Below, one piece after another: positions 8,254-15,795 of a DNA stretch of 23,083 nucleotides. The stretch covers positions 1 to 23,083 of the forward strand of contig CAXTMS010000029.1 of NCBI GenBank assembly GCA_964245345.1, in the 5' to 3' direction. The stretch comes from Lichenicola sp964245345 (GTDB lineage: Bacteria > Pseudomonadota > Alphaproteobacteria > Acetobacterales > Acetobacteraceae). The position numbers and the translations under genes were made by a program. The stretch's first letter is position 1. Every line of letters begins with the position of its first letter. Under the pieces are notes generated by a model, which did not search any database, was not told where the DNA came from, and worked only from the letters and a program-made list of their open reading frames with translations.

Positions 8254-8430
8254 CCTGGATGGGTTTGTTCAATCGTCCGGAATGGCGACATGCTGGCGTT
8301 TTAAGTCATTCTAAGAAGACGCAAACAACAATTGCCGCCAGAAGCGTCCCAAAATAAGCCCTGTACTTTCATTTTGTGATAAAATACTAGTTAATTTTTC
8401 TGGCCTTTGCTTGAAGCCTCCGTTTTCATG

Positions 8431-8460
8431 TTGAAAGGATGGCAAAAACATCACTATATC
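8431..8460 (+). promoter_or_regulatory. Sigma-70-like promoter for the small peptide gene
   Basis: TTGAAA at 8431-8436 and TATATC at 8455-8460 are separated by 18 bases, a reasonable housekeeping promoter, about 50 bases before the start codon at 8510. It lies in the only clearly AT-rich stretch of the window (roughly 8290-8460), which holds no open frame I can support. A second AT-rich element around 8376-8395 (TGATAAAATACTAG) could also act as a -10 region or upstream element. Confidence 0.45.
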
Positions 8461-8509
8461 CTGGCATGGCCGCTCATGATGACGGCATGACTTTCAGGAG
8501 GATCTTGTG

Positions 8510-8713
8510 ATGGCTGCACCCTCGCGTCGTTTCACGGCTCAACGTTCTGGCATCGCGCTCGCCGCTCTGCTGGTTGCATCGATGTCGGTCCATGATGGCC
8601 GCGTCGCCGCAGCCCTGCAGAACGGCACGGCCGCCAACGGCCAGGCCGCGCATCTGGCGAAGGTGGCCTACAGCTCCGTCGTTCCCACCATCGCCCATCA
8701 CTACCCCGGATAA
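8510..8713 (+). CDS. Small exported peptide, unknown function
   Basis: A 67-residue protein I do not recognise. It begins with a basic stretch (RRFTAQR) followed by a hydrophobic core at residues 14-27 (GIALAALLVASMSV), then small residues (RVAAA near 31-35) that would suit signal-peptidase cleavage. The predicted mature part is only about 30 residues, rich in Ala, Asn and His, ends in TIAHHYPG, and has no cysteine. Translation looks real: AGGAGG at 8497-8502 sits 7 bases before the ATG at 8510. A GTG at 8507, immediately upstream, is spaced less well. It has its own promoter-like element and terminator-like structures, so it seems to be a one-gene unit, upstream of and in the same direction as the sensor diguanylate cyclase. 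It could be a small envelope peptide, a signalling peptide or a toxin; none of these is shown. Confidence 0.6.
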   Translation: MAAPSRRFTAQRSGIALAALLVASMSVHDGRVAAALQNGTAANGQAAHLAKVAYSSVVPTIAHHYPG

Positions 8714-8754
8714 GTGGCTTCGGGTAAGCGGTCCGGACAAGTGACCTGAACAAA

Positions 8755-8814
8755 CGGCAGGTCCTGGTGTCCCGGCCGCTCGCCTGCCGACCGGTCGCCG
8801 CGACGTCGTTTTTT
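8755..8814 (+). terminator. Terminator-like region after the small peptide gene
   Basis: CGGCAGG (8755-8761) pairs with CCTGCCG (8783-8789) around a 21-base loop. A short palindromic stretch (CGACCGGTCG, 8788-8797, and GTCGCCGCGAC, 8794-8804) then leads into six T's at 8809-8814. This would end transcription of the small peptide gene. The stem next to the T-run is short, hence the modest confidence. Confidence 0.35.
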
Positions 8815-8836
8815 GAAGAAATCCCAGTTCTGGATC

Positions 8837-8864
8837 GCCCGGGTGTCCGAAGCGCCCGGGCTTT
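8837..8864 (+). terminator. GC-rich hairpin upstream of the diguanylate cyclase gene
   Basis: GCCCGGG (8837-8843) and CCCGGGC (8855-8861) form a perfect 7-bp stem with an 11-base loop, followed by TTT. It may be a second terminator for the small peptide gene or a leader structure for the gene starting at 8959. The T-run is too short to be sure. Confidence 0.35.
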
Positions 8865-8958
8865 GCAGTTGTGCACCGCAGTGAATCGCGTAATCTGTTA
8901 CCCTGGATCGCTCGCTTCTCGACCTTGAAGGGCCTTCTCGCGCCGACGGAACAGCTCC

Positions 8959-11907
8959 ATGGCCTTCGCCTCCTCCGCATGGCGTTCATCCATCGGCACG
9001 TGGCTTGGAGCGGTGCTCGCGGTCGTCGCCTTGTGGCATGTGCCGGCGGCGCGGGCCGACCGGACCACCTTTCGCACCTATGACGCCGACCAGGGGCTCA
9101 CAAGCGTCGGCGGCTCCTGCATGCTCCAGGACCGGGCCGGCTACATGCTGGTCTGCACCGAGCACGGCATGTTCACCTATGACGGCAGGCGGTTCATCAA
9201 CCTGGGAACCGACCAGGGCCTTCGGCAGGGCGGCTTCGTCGAGGGCCTGATCCTCACAACCACCGGGCGCATCGTCGTCGAGTTCCCCGATGAGGTGCTG
9301 GTGTCCGACCGTCCGTCGGACGCGTCCCATCCGCCCAGCGCGTTGATGTTCCGCAAGGTGCCTCATCCCGGCTTTTCCTTCTACGACGAGCGGCCGCATC
9401 GCCTGGCGCCCTGGCAGAACGGTTTCGTGTTCCTGGCCAACGATGCCGCGGTGATGATCGCGGTTCCCGAGAACGGCGCGCCGCATGCCGAGGCGATGCG
9501 CTACGACCGCCAGCAGCGAGAGCGGCTCCGCAACGCCGATGCGGTGTTCTCGGTGGGCGGCCACCTGTGGGAAACGTTTGCCGACGGCCGGCTGTGCGCC
9601 GCCGACCCGGACTCGGTGAGGTGCTACGGCGTTGCGGACGGGCTGCGCGGCGGGCCCTGGATGGACGTGGTCGCAGGCCCGGGCGGCCGGGTCCTGGCCA
9701 GGTCGACCTCGTCGGTCGGGACGTTTGACCCGTCGTCGGGCCGCTGGTCCGTGGTCGACCTGCCGGACCAGGGCGGCCGCTACGACAACCAGCCGCGCAA
9801 GCTCGGCCTGTTCCGCACGCCCGACGGCGGCTTCATGACGCAGGCCAGCCACGGTCTCGCCATCCTCCGTCCCAACGGATGGCAGCCCTTGAGCGTCGAG
9901 GACGGCGCGCCGTCCGGGGACATCATGAGCGCCGTGACCGATGCCACCGGCCAGCTCTGGTTCCAGGTGCTCGGGCGCGGGCTGGTGCGCTGGGTCGGAT
10001 ACGGGCACTGGCAAAGCCTGCAGAAGGCGGACGGGCTGTCGGACGGCATTCCCTGGCAGTCGGCGCGTCCTCCCGGCGGCGCGCTCTGGGTGTCCACCGA
10101 CACCGGGGTGGACGAGGTCGTGCAACGCGGGCCGCTCCTGCGCGTCGGCAGGGTGTTCCCGGGTTCGTCCTTTGCGCTGGTCGTCGGCCCGCGCGGCGAG
10201 CTTTGGAGCTCCCTGGGCCTGAACGGCGTCAGGATCATCGATCCCGCCGGCGGCCCGGTGACCAGGCTCGACGTGCCTCCCGTTGACGCCATGGCGTCGG
10301 ATCCGCACGGCACCGTGTGGATCGGCACCGAGGCCGGGCTGTTCAAGGTCGACGACCGTCCGGGCCTGCCGCTTCGCGCCCTGCCCGCGGGATCGCCGCG
10401 CGCGCCCGTTCCCGATCTCGTCTGCGACGGCGTCGGCGGCGTGTTCTACCTGTCCGGGGGCCACCTGCGTCACCGGCATGGCGACAACGCGGACGTTGCC
10501 GTCGCGGGGGCCTGGCCGGCCGCCGCGTTTGTGCCGCTGGCCCTCGCCATCGACCCCGGGGGCGGGTTGGGGGTCGGCGGAGCGGGCGGGCTGTTCCGGT
10601 TCGCGGTGTCGAACGACCGGGTGTCGTCCTACGAGGCGATCCCCACCACCGACACGCGCACCAACACCATTGTCGCCGTGATGGTCGATCACCGGGGCTG
10701 GATCTGGGCCGGCACCGCGCTCGGCGTGTCCGTGTTCGACGGGCGTCGATGGGTGTCCGTCGATGCCGATGGCGGCCTCCTGTCCGACGACGTGGACCAG
10801 GACGGCCTGCGCGAGGACCCGGACGGCTCGGTGTGGATCTCGACCACGGAAGGCTTCTCCCACCTGCTCGACCCGGCCTGGCTGTTCACCGAGCGGCCGC
10901 TGGAGGTGGTGGTGAGCCAGGCGAGGCTCGGCGCGCAGCCGGTCACGGCGGCGCCGGTGCCCTTCACCCGCGACGCGCTGTCGATCCAGCTCGGCACGCC
11001 GAACTACGGGGCGGAGCGGTCCCTGTTGTTCCGCTATCACCTGTCCGGGGTGGATGCCGGATGGGCTGACTCCTCGTCCGGACTGGTGCGCTATCCCTTC
11101 GTGCCGCCCGGCCGCCACGTGCTGACGGTGGTCGGCTACGACGAGATGCTCCACCAGGCCTCGCCTCCCGTCACCCTGGTGGTCGACATGGCGTTTCCCT
11201 GGTGGAACCGGTGGTGGTCGGACGCGCTGTGGGTTCTGCTCGGCGCAGCGCTCCTGTGCGGCCTCATGCGCCTTTACCTGCGCGCCAGCGTCCGCCGCCA
11301 GCGCGAGCTCGAACGCCGCGTCGCCGCCGCCACCGAGGAGATGCGCGCCGCCCAGGCCCTGCTCCGGTTCCAGGCCGCGCACGATGCCCTGACCGGCCTG
11401 CTCAACCGTTCCGAGATCGAGCGGCGGCTGGCGGCCAAGCTGGACGCCGTCCGCCCGGGCGACGAGACGGTGGTGGCGCTGCTCGACGTCGACCATTTCA
11501 AGCGCGTCAACGACAACCACGGCCATCTCGGCGGCGACGACGTGCTCCGCGCCCTGGGCCGCCTGATCTCGCGCACGGTCCGCGACGGCGAATATGCCGG
11601 CCGCTATGGCGGCGAGGAGATCCTGCTGGTGCTCGACGACGCCGACGGCCGCGGCGCCGAGCGCGTGCTGAACCTGCACCTCGCGGTCAGGCACGACACC
11701 TTCCAGGTGCCGGGCGCCGCCATCCGGGTGACCTGCTCCATCGGGTTGGCCTGGGCCGTGCCAGGCGACGATTGGCAGTCCCTGATCGGACGGGCCGACG
11801 ACGCGCTTTACGGTGCCAAGAAGGGCGGCCGCGACCGGGTGGTGGAAAGCCGTCGCATCAGGCCGGGCCTTCCCGGCGACGTGGTCGTCCGTCCGGGCGG
11901 AGCCTGA
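8959..11907 (+). CDS. Periplasmic-sensor diguanylate cyclase (Reg_prop propeller, Y_Y_Y, GGDEF)
   Basis: A 982-residue inner-membrane signalling protein. Residues 1-34 are a signal sequence ending in ARA. About 35-660 form a beta-propeller of two-component-regulator (Reg_prop) repeats, seen as recurring blades such as DRAGYMLVCTEHGMFTYDG, DPHGTVWIGTEAGLF, DHRGWIWAGTALGVSVFDG and DPDGSVWISTTEGFS. A Y_Y_Y domain follows at about 680-740 (FRYHLSGVDAGW to VVGYDE), then one transmembrane helix at about 755-775 and a short coiled linker. The C-terminal GGDEF domain (about 800-965) has DALTGLLNR, DVDHFKRVND and an active-site RYGGEEI near residue 882, so it should make cyclic-di-GMP from GTP. The inhibitory RxxD site reads RDGE, a conservative change. 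There is no EAL domain. Ligand binding in the periplasm presumably controls output. The convergent downstream gene is the aldo/keto reductase remnant. Confidence 0.93.
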   Translation: MAFASSAWRSSIGTWLGAVLAVVALWHVPAARADRTTFRTYDADQGLTSVGGSCMLQDRAGYMLVCTEHGMFTYDGRRFINLGTDQGLRQGGFVEGLILTTTGRIVVEFPDEVLVSDRPSDASHPPSALMFRKVPHPGFSFYDERPHRLAPWQNGFVFLANDAAVMIAVPENGAPHAEAMRYDRQQRERLRNADAVFSVGGHLWETFADGRLCAADPDSVRCYGVADGLRGGPWMDVVAGPGGRVLARSTSSVGTFDPSSGRWSVVDLPDQGGRYDNQPRKLGLFRTPDGGFMTQASHGLAILRPNGWQPLSVEDGAPSGDIMSAVTDATGQLWFQVLGRGLVRWVGYGHWQSLQKADGLSDGIPWQSARPPGGALWVSTDTGVDEVVQRGPLLRVGRVFPGSSFALVVGPRGELWSSLGLNGVRIIDPAGGPVTRLDVPPVDAMASDPHGTVWIGTEAGLFKVDDRPGLPLRALPAGSPRAPVPDLVCDGVGGVFYLSGGHLRHRHGDNADVAVAGAWPAAAFVPLALAIDPGGGLGVGGAGGLFRFAVSNDRVSSYEAIPTTDTRTNTIVAVMVDHRGWIWAGTALGVSVFDGRRWVSVDADGGLLSDDVDQDGLREDPDGSVWISTTEGFSHLLDPAWLFTERPLEVVVSQARLGAQPVTAAPVPFTRDALSIQLGTPNYGAERSLLFRYHLSGVDAGWADSSSGLVRYPFVPPGRHVLTVVGYDEMLHQASPPVTLVVDMAFPWWNRWWSDALWVLLGAALLCGLMRLYLRASVRRQRELERRVAAATEEMRAAQALLRFQAAHDALTGLLNRSEIERRLAAKLDAVRPGDETVVALLDVDHFKRVNDNHGHLGGDDVLRALGRLISRTVRDGEYAGRYGGEEILLVLDDADGRGAERVLNLHLAVRHDTFQVPGAAIRVTCSIGLAWAVPGDDWQSLIGRADDALYGAKKGGRDRVVESRRIRPGLPGDVVVRPGGA

Positions 11908-11919
11908 CCGGATCCGGCT

Positions 11920-12772
11920 TCAGGTCCCGGACCAGCCGCGCACTGCCGGGCCTCCGAACACCGTGTTGTCGGCGCCGGGCTCGAACGGCGGATACGGGAA
12001 CACCGGCTCGGGAAGGCTCGCCGCGTCCAGCGCCAGGAGGTTGTCGCGTAGCTGCTGCGGCGTGGTGGCTCCAGGACCCGGCTGGTCATGCCGGGCCGTG
12101 TTGCGGCCCAGGCGAGGGCGACCCGGGCGGGTGACCGGCCGGCGGCAACGGCCAACGCCCGCAGCGCGTCCAGCACCTGCCGGTTTCGCTCGGTGAACTT
12201 GGTGGTGCCCGCGAACGGGTTGGCACCGGCGAGCCGTTCCTGTCCGGCGGTGCCGGTGCCGCCGCGCCCGTTGCCGTTGCGGCCGTACTTGCCGGCCAGG
12301 AAGCTGCCGGCGAGCGGGTTCCAGGGCATGATGCCGAGGCCGCATTCGCGGGNNNNNNNNNNNNNNNNNNNNNNNNNNNNNNNNNNNNNNNNNNNNNNNN
12401 NNNNNNNNNNNNNNNNNNNNNNNNNNNNNNNNNNNNNNNNNNNNNNNNNNNNAGCCCCTGCTCGACCGGCGTGACCGCGTCGAAAGCATGTAGGTCCACG
12501 TGGTCGGTGCGCAGCCGGCGCGGCGAGCTGTGCAGCGCCCGGTGGATGGTCTTGGCGCCGTTGCCGCCCGCGAGCGGGCCGATCTCGCCGTTGAAGCCGA
12601 ACTTGGTCGACAACACCCGACGGTCGCGCAAGCCGCGGTCGGCCACGAACCCACCTATTAGCCCCTCGCTTTGGCCTCCGGAACACATGCCGGCCGTGTC
12701 GACGACGAGGTCGCCGGCATCGACATAGGCGTCCCCGCCCCTGGGCGGCGCCCTGACCGGCGCTGCCGTCAC
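11920..12772 (-). pseudogene. Aldo/keto reductase remnant, interrupted by an assembly gap
   Basis: Parts of an AKR-fold NADPH-dependent oxidoreductase read leftwards. 12740-12453 gives DAYVDAGDLVVDTAG, LSTKFGFNGEIG and VTPVEQG; 12352-12070 gives ECGLGIMPWNPLAGSFLAGKYG, FTERNRQVLDALR and VALAWAATRPGMTS; 12070-11920 gives ATTPQQLRDNLLALD and PEPVFPYPPFEPG. The 100-N gap separates the first two parts, and a one-base deletion near 12072 separates the last two. The first 35 or so residues expected of an AKR are absent: the upstream catalase-like gene ends at 12791, leaving no room. The catalytic Tyr of the DTAxxY motif is Cys (DTAGMCS), and the segment before the catalytic His looks shortened (VDLHAFD). 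From family length the gap probably hides about 60-70 codons. The frameshift alone could be a contig-end error; the missing N-terminus and Tyr loss favour true decay. Confidence 0.72.
12353..12452. other. Assembly gap (100 N)
   Basis: Exactly 100 ambiguous bases, the conventional length for a scaffold join of unknown size. It lies inside the aldo/keto reductase remnant. Comparison with normal family spacing suggests the true gap is nearer 200 bases, but this is an estimate, and an inserted element at the join cannot be excluded. Confidence 0.98.
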
Positions 12773-12790
12773 GCCGGCCTGGCCCGAGGA

Positions 12791-13903
12791 TCAGATCGGC
12801 AGGTCGTCCGCGCTGCGCGGCTCGACCACCTGCCGGTTGTTGTGCTCGGCGCGGAACCGGATCGACCGGGCATAGGCCACCCGCCGCATGCGCATGATCG
12901 AGCCGAGCGGCCGGTGGGCGGACAAACCATGCCAGGGACTGAAGGCCAGCCCGTCATCCACCGCCGCCGACCGCGCAGCGCTCCAGGCTTCCTGCGGCGG
13001 CACGACGATCCGTGCCACCGGCCGGTACGGGCTGCGATCTTCCGGCCAGACGATCGAGGCGTCCTCGATCGGCATCGCCGACGCGTCGGTCGCCAGCTGC
13101 ACGCGCAGCTCCCATTCGCCGCCCTGGGTCGCGAAGTGCCGGTTGACCGCCTCGCGCAGCCCGTCCGGCTTGCCGCCGAGGTCGAGCGGCTTCTCGCTCA
13201 GCGCCACCAGTGCCGGAGATACCGGCGCCACGCACAGCTTGCAGAAGTGCTCCCCGTACAGCAGCGCCGCCTGCGAATAGAAGGTGTCGCCCAGGATGTG
13301 CGTCTTGCGCTGCCCGGCCATCGTCACCAGGGTGGCGCTGCTGCCGCCAAAGGCTTCCAGCACCCGCTCGGTGCCGCGGCTCAGCGCCGACACCACCTTC
13401 TTCAGCCCGGGTGCGACATCCGTGGTCGCCGCGATCGGCTTCAACTGCGCCAGGAAGCCGGCGGCGTCGCGGGTGTTGAAGGCGGGCGAGTTGCCCAGCA
13501 CGAAGTCCTGGGTGGTGTCGTTCTCGCTGCCCGGCAGCCGTTCCCCGCGCACGCCCACCACCTTGAGCGCCATGCCGCGCGGCATCGACACGTTGTCGTC
13601 CAGCACGTCGCCGGGCGTGGTCGACAGCCGGATCACCACCGCATAATCGCCGGGCCTGGCGAACATGCCCTGCGCCAGCTCCGGCGGCAGCTCGGGCACG
13701 AACAGGGTGCCGCGCAGCAGGCCGTGGCTCTTCGCGTGCACCGAGCGCATGGCGTGCCCGGAATGCTCGAAGGTGGTGCGGCTGATCCCGAGCATGGTGT
13801 CGGCGAGCCCGGCCTCGATCCCGGCCTCGTCCGCCCGGCTCCATTCGAGCGACGGGCTGAACGGAAGCGGTGCGGCCGTCAGAGCGGCATCTGGTGCGGG
13901 CAT
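12791..13903 (-). CDS. Catalase-fold heme protein (catalase family, short form)
   Basis: A 370-residue protein of the minimal catalase superfamily (SrpA-like catalase-related peroxidases), shorter than the usual 480-750 residue catalases. The distal heme motif RSVHAKSHG places the catalytic His at residue 56. FVLGNSPAFNTRDAAGF contains the segment that in catalases bears the distal Asn. Near the C-terminus, PWHGLSAHRPLGSIMRMRRVAYARS retains the Arg/Tyr proximal-ligand signature with Tyr344. It should bind heme and break down peroxides, possibly using an organic co-substrate. No clear signal peptide is seen, so it is probably cytosolic. ATG at 13903 fits; there is an 84-base gap from the end of mlaA, which lies upstream in the same direction. 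Role in peroxide defence is by family. Confidence 0.85.
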   Translation of the reverse strand: MPAPDAALTAAPLPFSPSLEWSRADEAGIEAGLADTMLGISRTTFEHSGHAMRSVHAKSHGLLRGTLFVPELPPELAQGMFARPGDYAVVIRLSTTPGDVLDDNVSMPRGMALKVVGVRGERLPGSENDTTQDFVLGNSPAFNTRDAAGFLAQLKPIAATTDVAPGLKKVVSALSRGTERVLEAFGGSSATLVTMAGQRKTHILGDTFYSQAALLYGEHFCKLCVAPVSPALVALSEKPLDLGGKPDGLREAVNRHFATQGGEWELRVQLATDASAMPIEDASIVWPEDRSPYRPVARIVVPPQEAWSAARSAAVDDGLAFSPWHGLSAHRPLGSIMRMRRVAYARSIRFRAEHNNRQVVEPRSADDLPI

Positions 13904-13987
13904 CCGAGCTTCTCCATCGTCGGCCCATGGGTAACGGTTGAAGGACCGCGGGAGCAGCAGGAAAACGCGCTTGTGAGACCGGCGGCG

Positions 13988-14890
13988 TTATTGCGCCGGC
14001 GGGGCGGCGGCCTTGGTGATGGCCGGGCTGACCGTGGGCAGCGGCAGGGTGCCGCGGCCGGTATTGCCGGTGTCGGCCGGCGGCGGCGCGCCCACCGTGC
14101 TGGTGGCGTCCGGATACCAGTCCGGCACGGTGGCGCGGTGGTCGTTGCGAACCGCGTTGACGTCGTTCTGGCGCAGCTGCCGGTAGAGCGAGCGCTGCGT
14201 CGCGTACGGGTCGAGCGCGTTCTCCTTCAGCTTCTTCAGGTCGTCGATGTGCGGCGCCACCCCGTCCACCGCCGCCAGCCCGGTGGAAATGTCGTTCAGG
14301 TGGTGGATGCCGTTGAAGGTCGCCCAGGTATAGGGACTGACCGCCTCGTCGACGCCGCGGCCGATGCCGTCGCGCACCCCGGACGGGCCGAACAGCGGCA
14401 GGTAGAGATAAGGACCGGCCGGGATGCCCCACAGCGCCAGGGTGGTGGCGCCTTCGGCGGAATGGTCCGGGTAGCCGACGTGCTTGGCCACGTCGAACGC
14501 CCCGCCGACGCCGACCGTGCTGTTGATGATGAAGCGCACAAAGGTGTCGCCGGCGCGCCTTGGCTTGGTTTCCAGCACGTCGTTGGCGAACTGCACCGGC
14601 GCGCCCAGGTTGTTCAGCACGTTGTGGATGCCGGTGCGCACCGGCTGCGGGAACACGTAGTTGTAGCCGCGCGCGACCGGGATCAGCACATAGGTCAGCA
14701 GCCCGTCGTTGACGGCGTAGATCACCCGGTTGGTCGGCTCGAACGGGTCGTTGGTCGCCTTGTATTCGGCCAGCGCGTCCGGGTCGCTGGCCGGCGGCCG
14801 GGTGGCGCAGCCGGCCAGAAGCAGGATGGCGGCTGCCGGGATCAGCCCTGCTGCCGGCCTGCTCCATCTGGTCCGGATCAACTGCCGCAT
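13988..14890 (-). CDS. mlaA: MlaA (VacJ) family outer-membrane lipoprotein
   Basis: A 300-residue lipoprotein that, in the Mla system, removes mislocalised phospholipids from the outer leaflet of the outer membrane. The signal peptide ends in the lipobox LLLAGC with Cys28 as the lipidated residue. The family core follows: NDPFEPTNRVIYAVND, VARGYNYVFPQPVRTGIHNVLNNL, FVRFIINSTVGVGGAFDVA, a KHVGYPDHSAEGATTLALWG stretch and YLYLPLFGPSGVRDGIGRGVD. A Pro/Ala/Thr-rich tail (about 240-300) is less conserved. ATG 14890 follows a GGGGGAAG ribosome site; an ATG-less extension to 14974 is unlikely because it would bury the signal peptide. The partner genes mlaBCDEF are not in the window, as is common for mlaA. 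The PhyH gene ends 107 bases upstream in the same direction, so read-through is possible. Confidence 0.95.
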   Translation of the reverse strand: MRQLIRTRWSRPAAGLIPAAAILLLAGCATRPPASDPDALAEYKATNDPFEPTNRVIYAVNDGLLTYVLIPVARGYNYVFPQPVRTGIHNVLNNLGAPVQFANDVLETKPRRAGDTFVRFIINSTVGVGGAFDVAKHVGYPDHSAEGATTLALWGIPAGPYLYLPLFGPSGVRDGIGRGVDEAVSPYTWATFNGIHHLNDISTGLAAVDGVAPHIDDLKKLKENALDPYATQRSLYRQLRQNDVNAVRNDHRATVPDWYPDATSTVGAPPPADTGNTGRGTLPLPTVSPAITKAAAPPAQ

Positions 14891-14997
14891 CGTCTTCCCC
14901 CAACCGCCCCGGTTCACGTTCGCGCGTGCATGGATAGGGGAGGGCACCGCTTCCGCAAAGAGCAGGGCCGCCACACCTTCGGAAGGAAGTGCCGCTT

Positions 14998-15795
14998 CTA
15001 CACCCTGAACACGTAGCGTTCGCCGGGTTTGCGCTCGATGTCGGGCGGAAAGGCGGCGCGCTTCTCGTCGAAGTAGCGGCGGCGGTGGTCGCCGTGCTTG
15101 ATGCCGTTATAGGTCAGGTACAGCACCCGGCGCTGGGTATCGGTCAGGTTCGGCTTGGACGCGTGCGGCACGAAGCTGTCGAAGAAGATCACGTCGCCGG
15201 GCTCGGTCGGCACCGGCACCAGGCCGAGATCGTCCTCGGCGAGCGGGGTCCACTCGGCGCCGATCAGGTCGTGCGCGCGGGGAACGGTGGCGATCTCCAG
15301 GCAGCCGTTCTCGATCGTCGCCGGGTCGATCGTGACCAGGGCGGTGACGAAGATCGGGGCATAGCTGGTCCAGCCGGCCTGCTGGTCCTGGTGCGCCTTG
15401 AAGCCGTCGCCGCCGGGGTACTTGAAGTTGATCTTGTCCTTGAACAGCACCGCCTCCTCGCCGGTCAGCACCGACAGCCAGCGGCTCAGCGCGCCGTGCC
15501 TGGCGACCGCGTCCATCGCCGGGTGGTGGGAGCAGAAATCCTCGATCCGCTGCACCACGCGCCGGCCGGGCTCGAGCAGGCTGTCCTCGTGGTACACCAT
15601 CTGGCTGCCGGGCCGCTCGGGGGCGGAGGCGATCTCGCCGGTCCAGCGGATCAGCGCCTCGGTCTCGGCGGCGGAAAAGAAGCCGCGCACCAGGAGGTAG
15701 CCGTCGCGGCGCATCGCCAGGGTCTCGTCCGGCTCGGGCAGGCGGGCGGACACGCCGGGACGCGCGGTGTCGGCCGGCCGGCTCAGCGCGTTCAT
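14998..15795 (-). CDS. PhyH-family Fe(II)/2-oxoglutarate dioxygenase, phosphonate-locus linked
   Basis: A 265-residue non-heme iron oxygenase of the phytanoyl-CoA dioxygenase family. The facial triad is visible as His135-x-Asp137 (KAHQDQQ) and His211 (FVPHAS), and Arg223 (QRRVLYLTYN) is placed to bind 2-oxoglutarate. KINFKYPGGDGF just before the triad is typical of small-molecule hydroxylases. Its ATG (15795) overlaps the stop of the nucleotidyltransferase gene by four bases (ATGA), so the two are one operon, divergent from the PEP mutase gene. PhnY, which hydroxylates 2-aminoethylphosphonate at the alpha carbon, belongs to this family. A similar hydroxylation of the phosphonate made here is a fair inference, but other substrates, including a sugar or lipid, are possible. 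There is no adjacent phnZ-like oxygenase, so this looks like tailoring and not breakdown. Confidence 0.9.
   Translation of the reverse strand: MNALSRPADTARPGVSARLPEPDETLAMRRDGYLLVRGFFSAAETEALIRWTGEIASAPERPGSQMVYHEDSLLEPGRRVVQRIEDFCSHHPAMDAVARHGALSRWLSVLTGEEAVLFKDKINFKYPGGDGFKAHQDQQAGWTSYAPIFVTALVTIDPATIENGCLEIATVPRAHDLIGAEWTPLAEDDLGLVPVPTEPGDVIFFDSFVPHASKPNLTDTQRRVLYLTYNGIKHGDHRRRYFDEKRAAFPPDIERKPGERYVFRV

Noticed and set aside
8290..8460. A small RNA gene or CRISPR leader in the AT-rich island
   Set aside because: No repeats, no tRNA-like folding and no clear terminator within the stretch; a promoter region explains it well enough.
8986..11694. A 902-codon minus-strand open frame antisense to the diguanylate cyclase gene
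   Set aside because: Same high-GC shadow effect; the plus strand has clear domains throughout.
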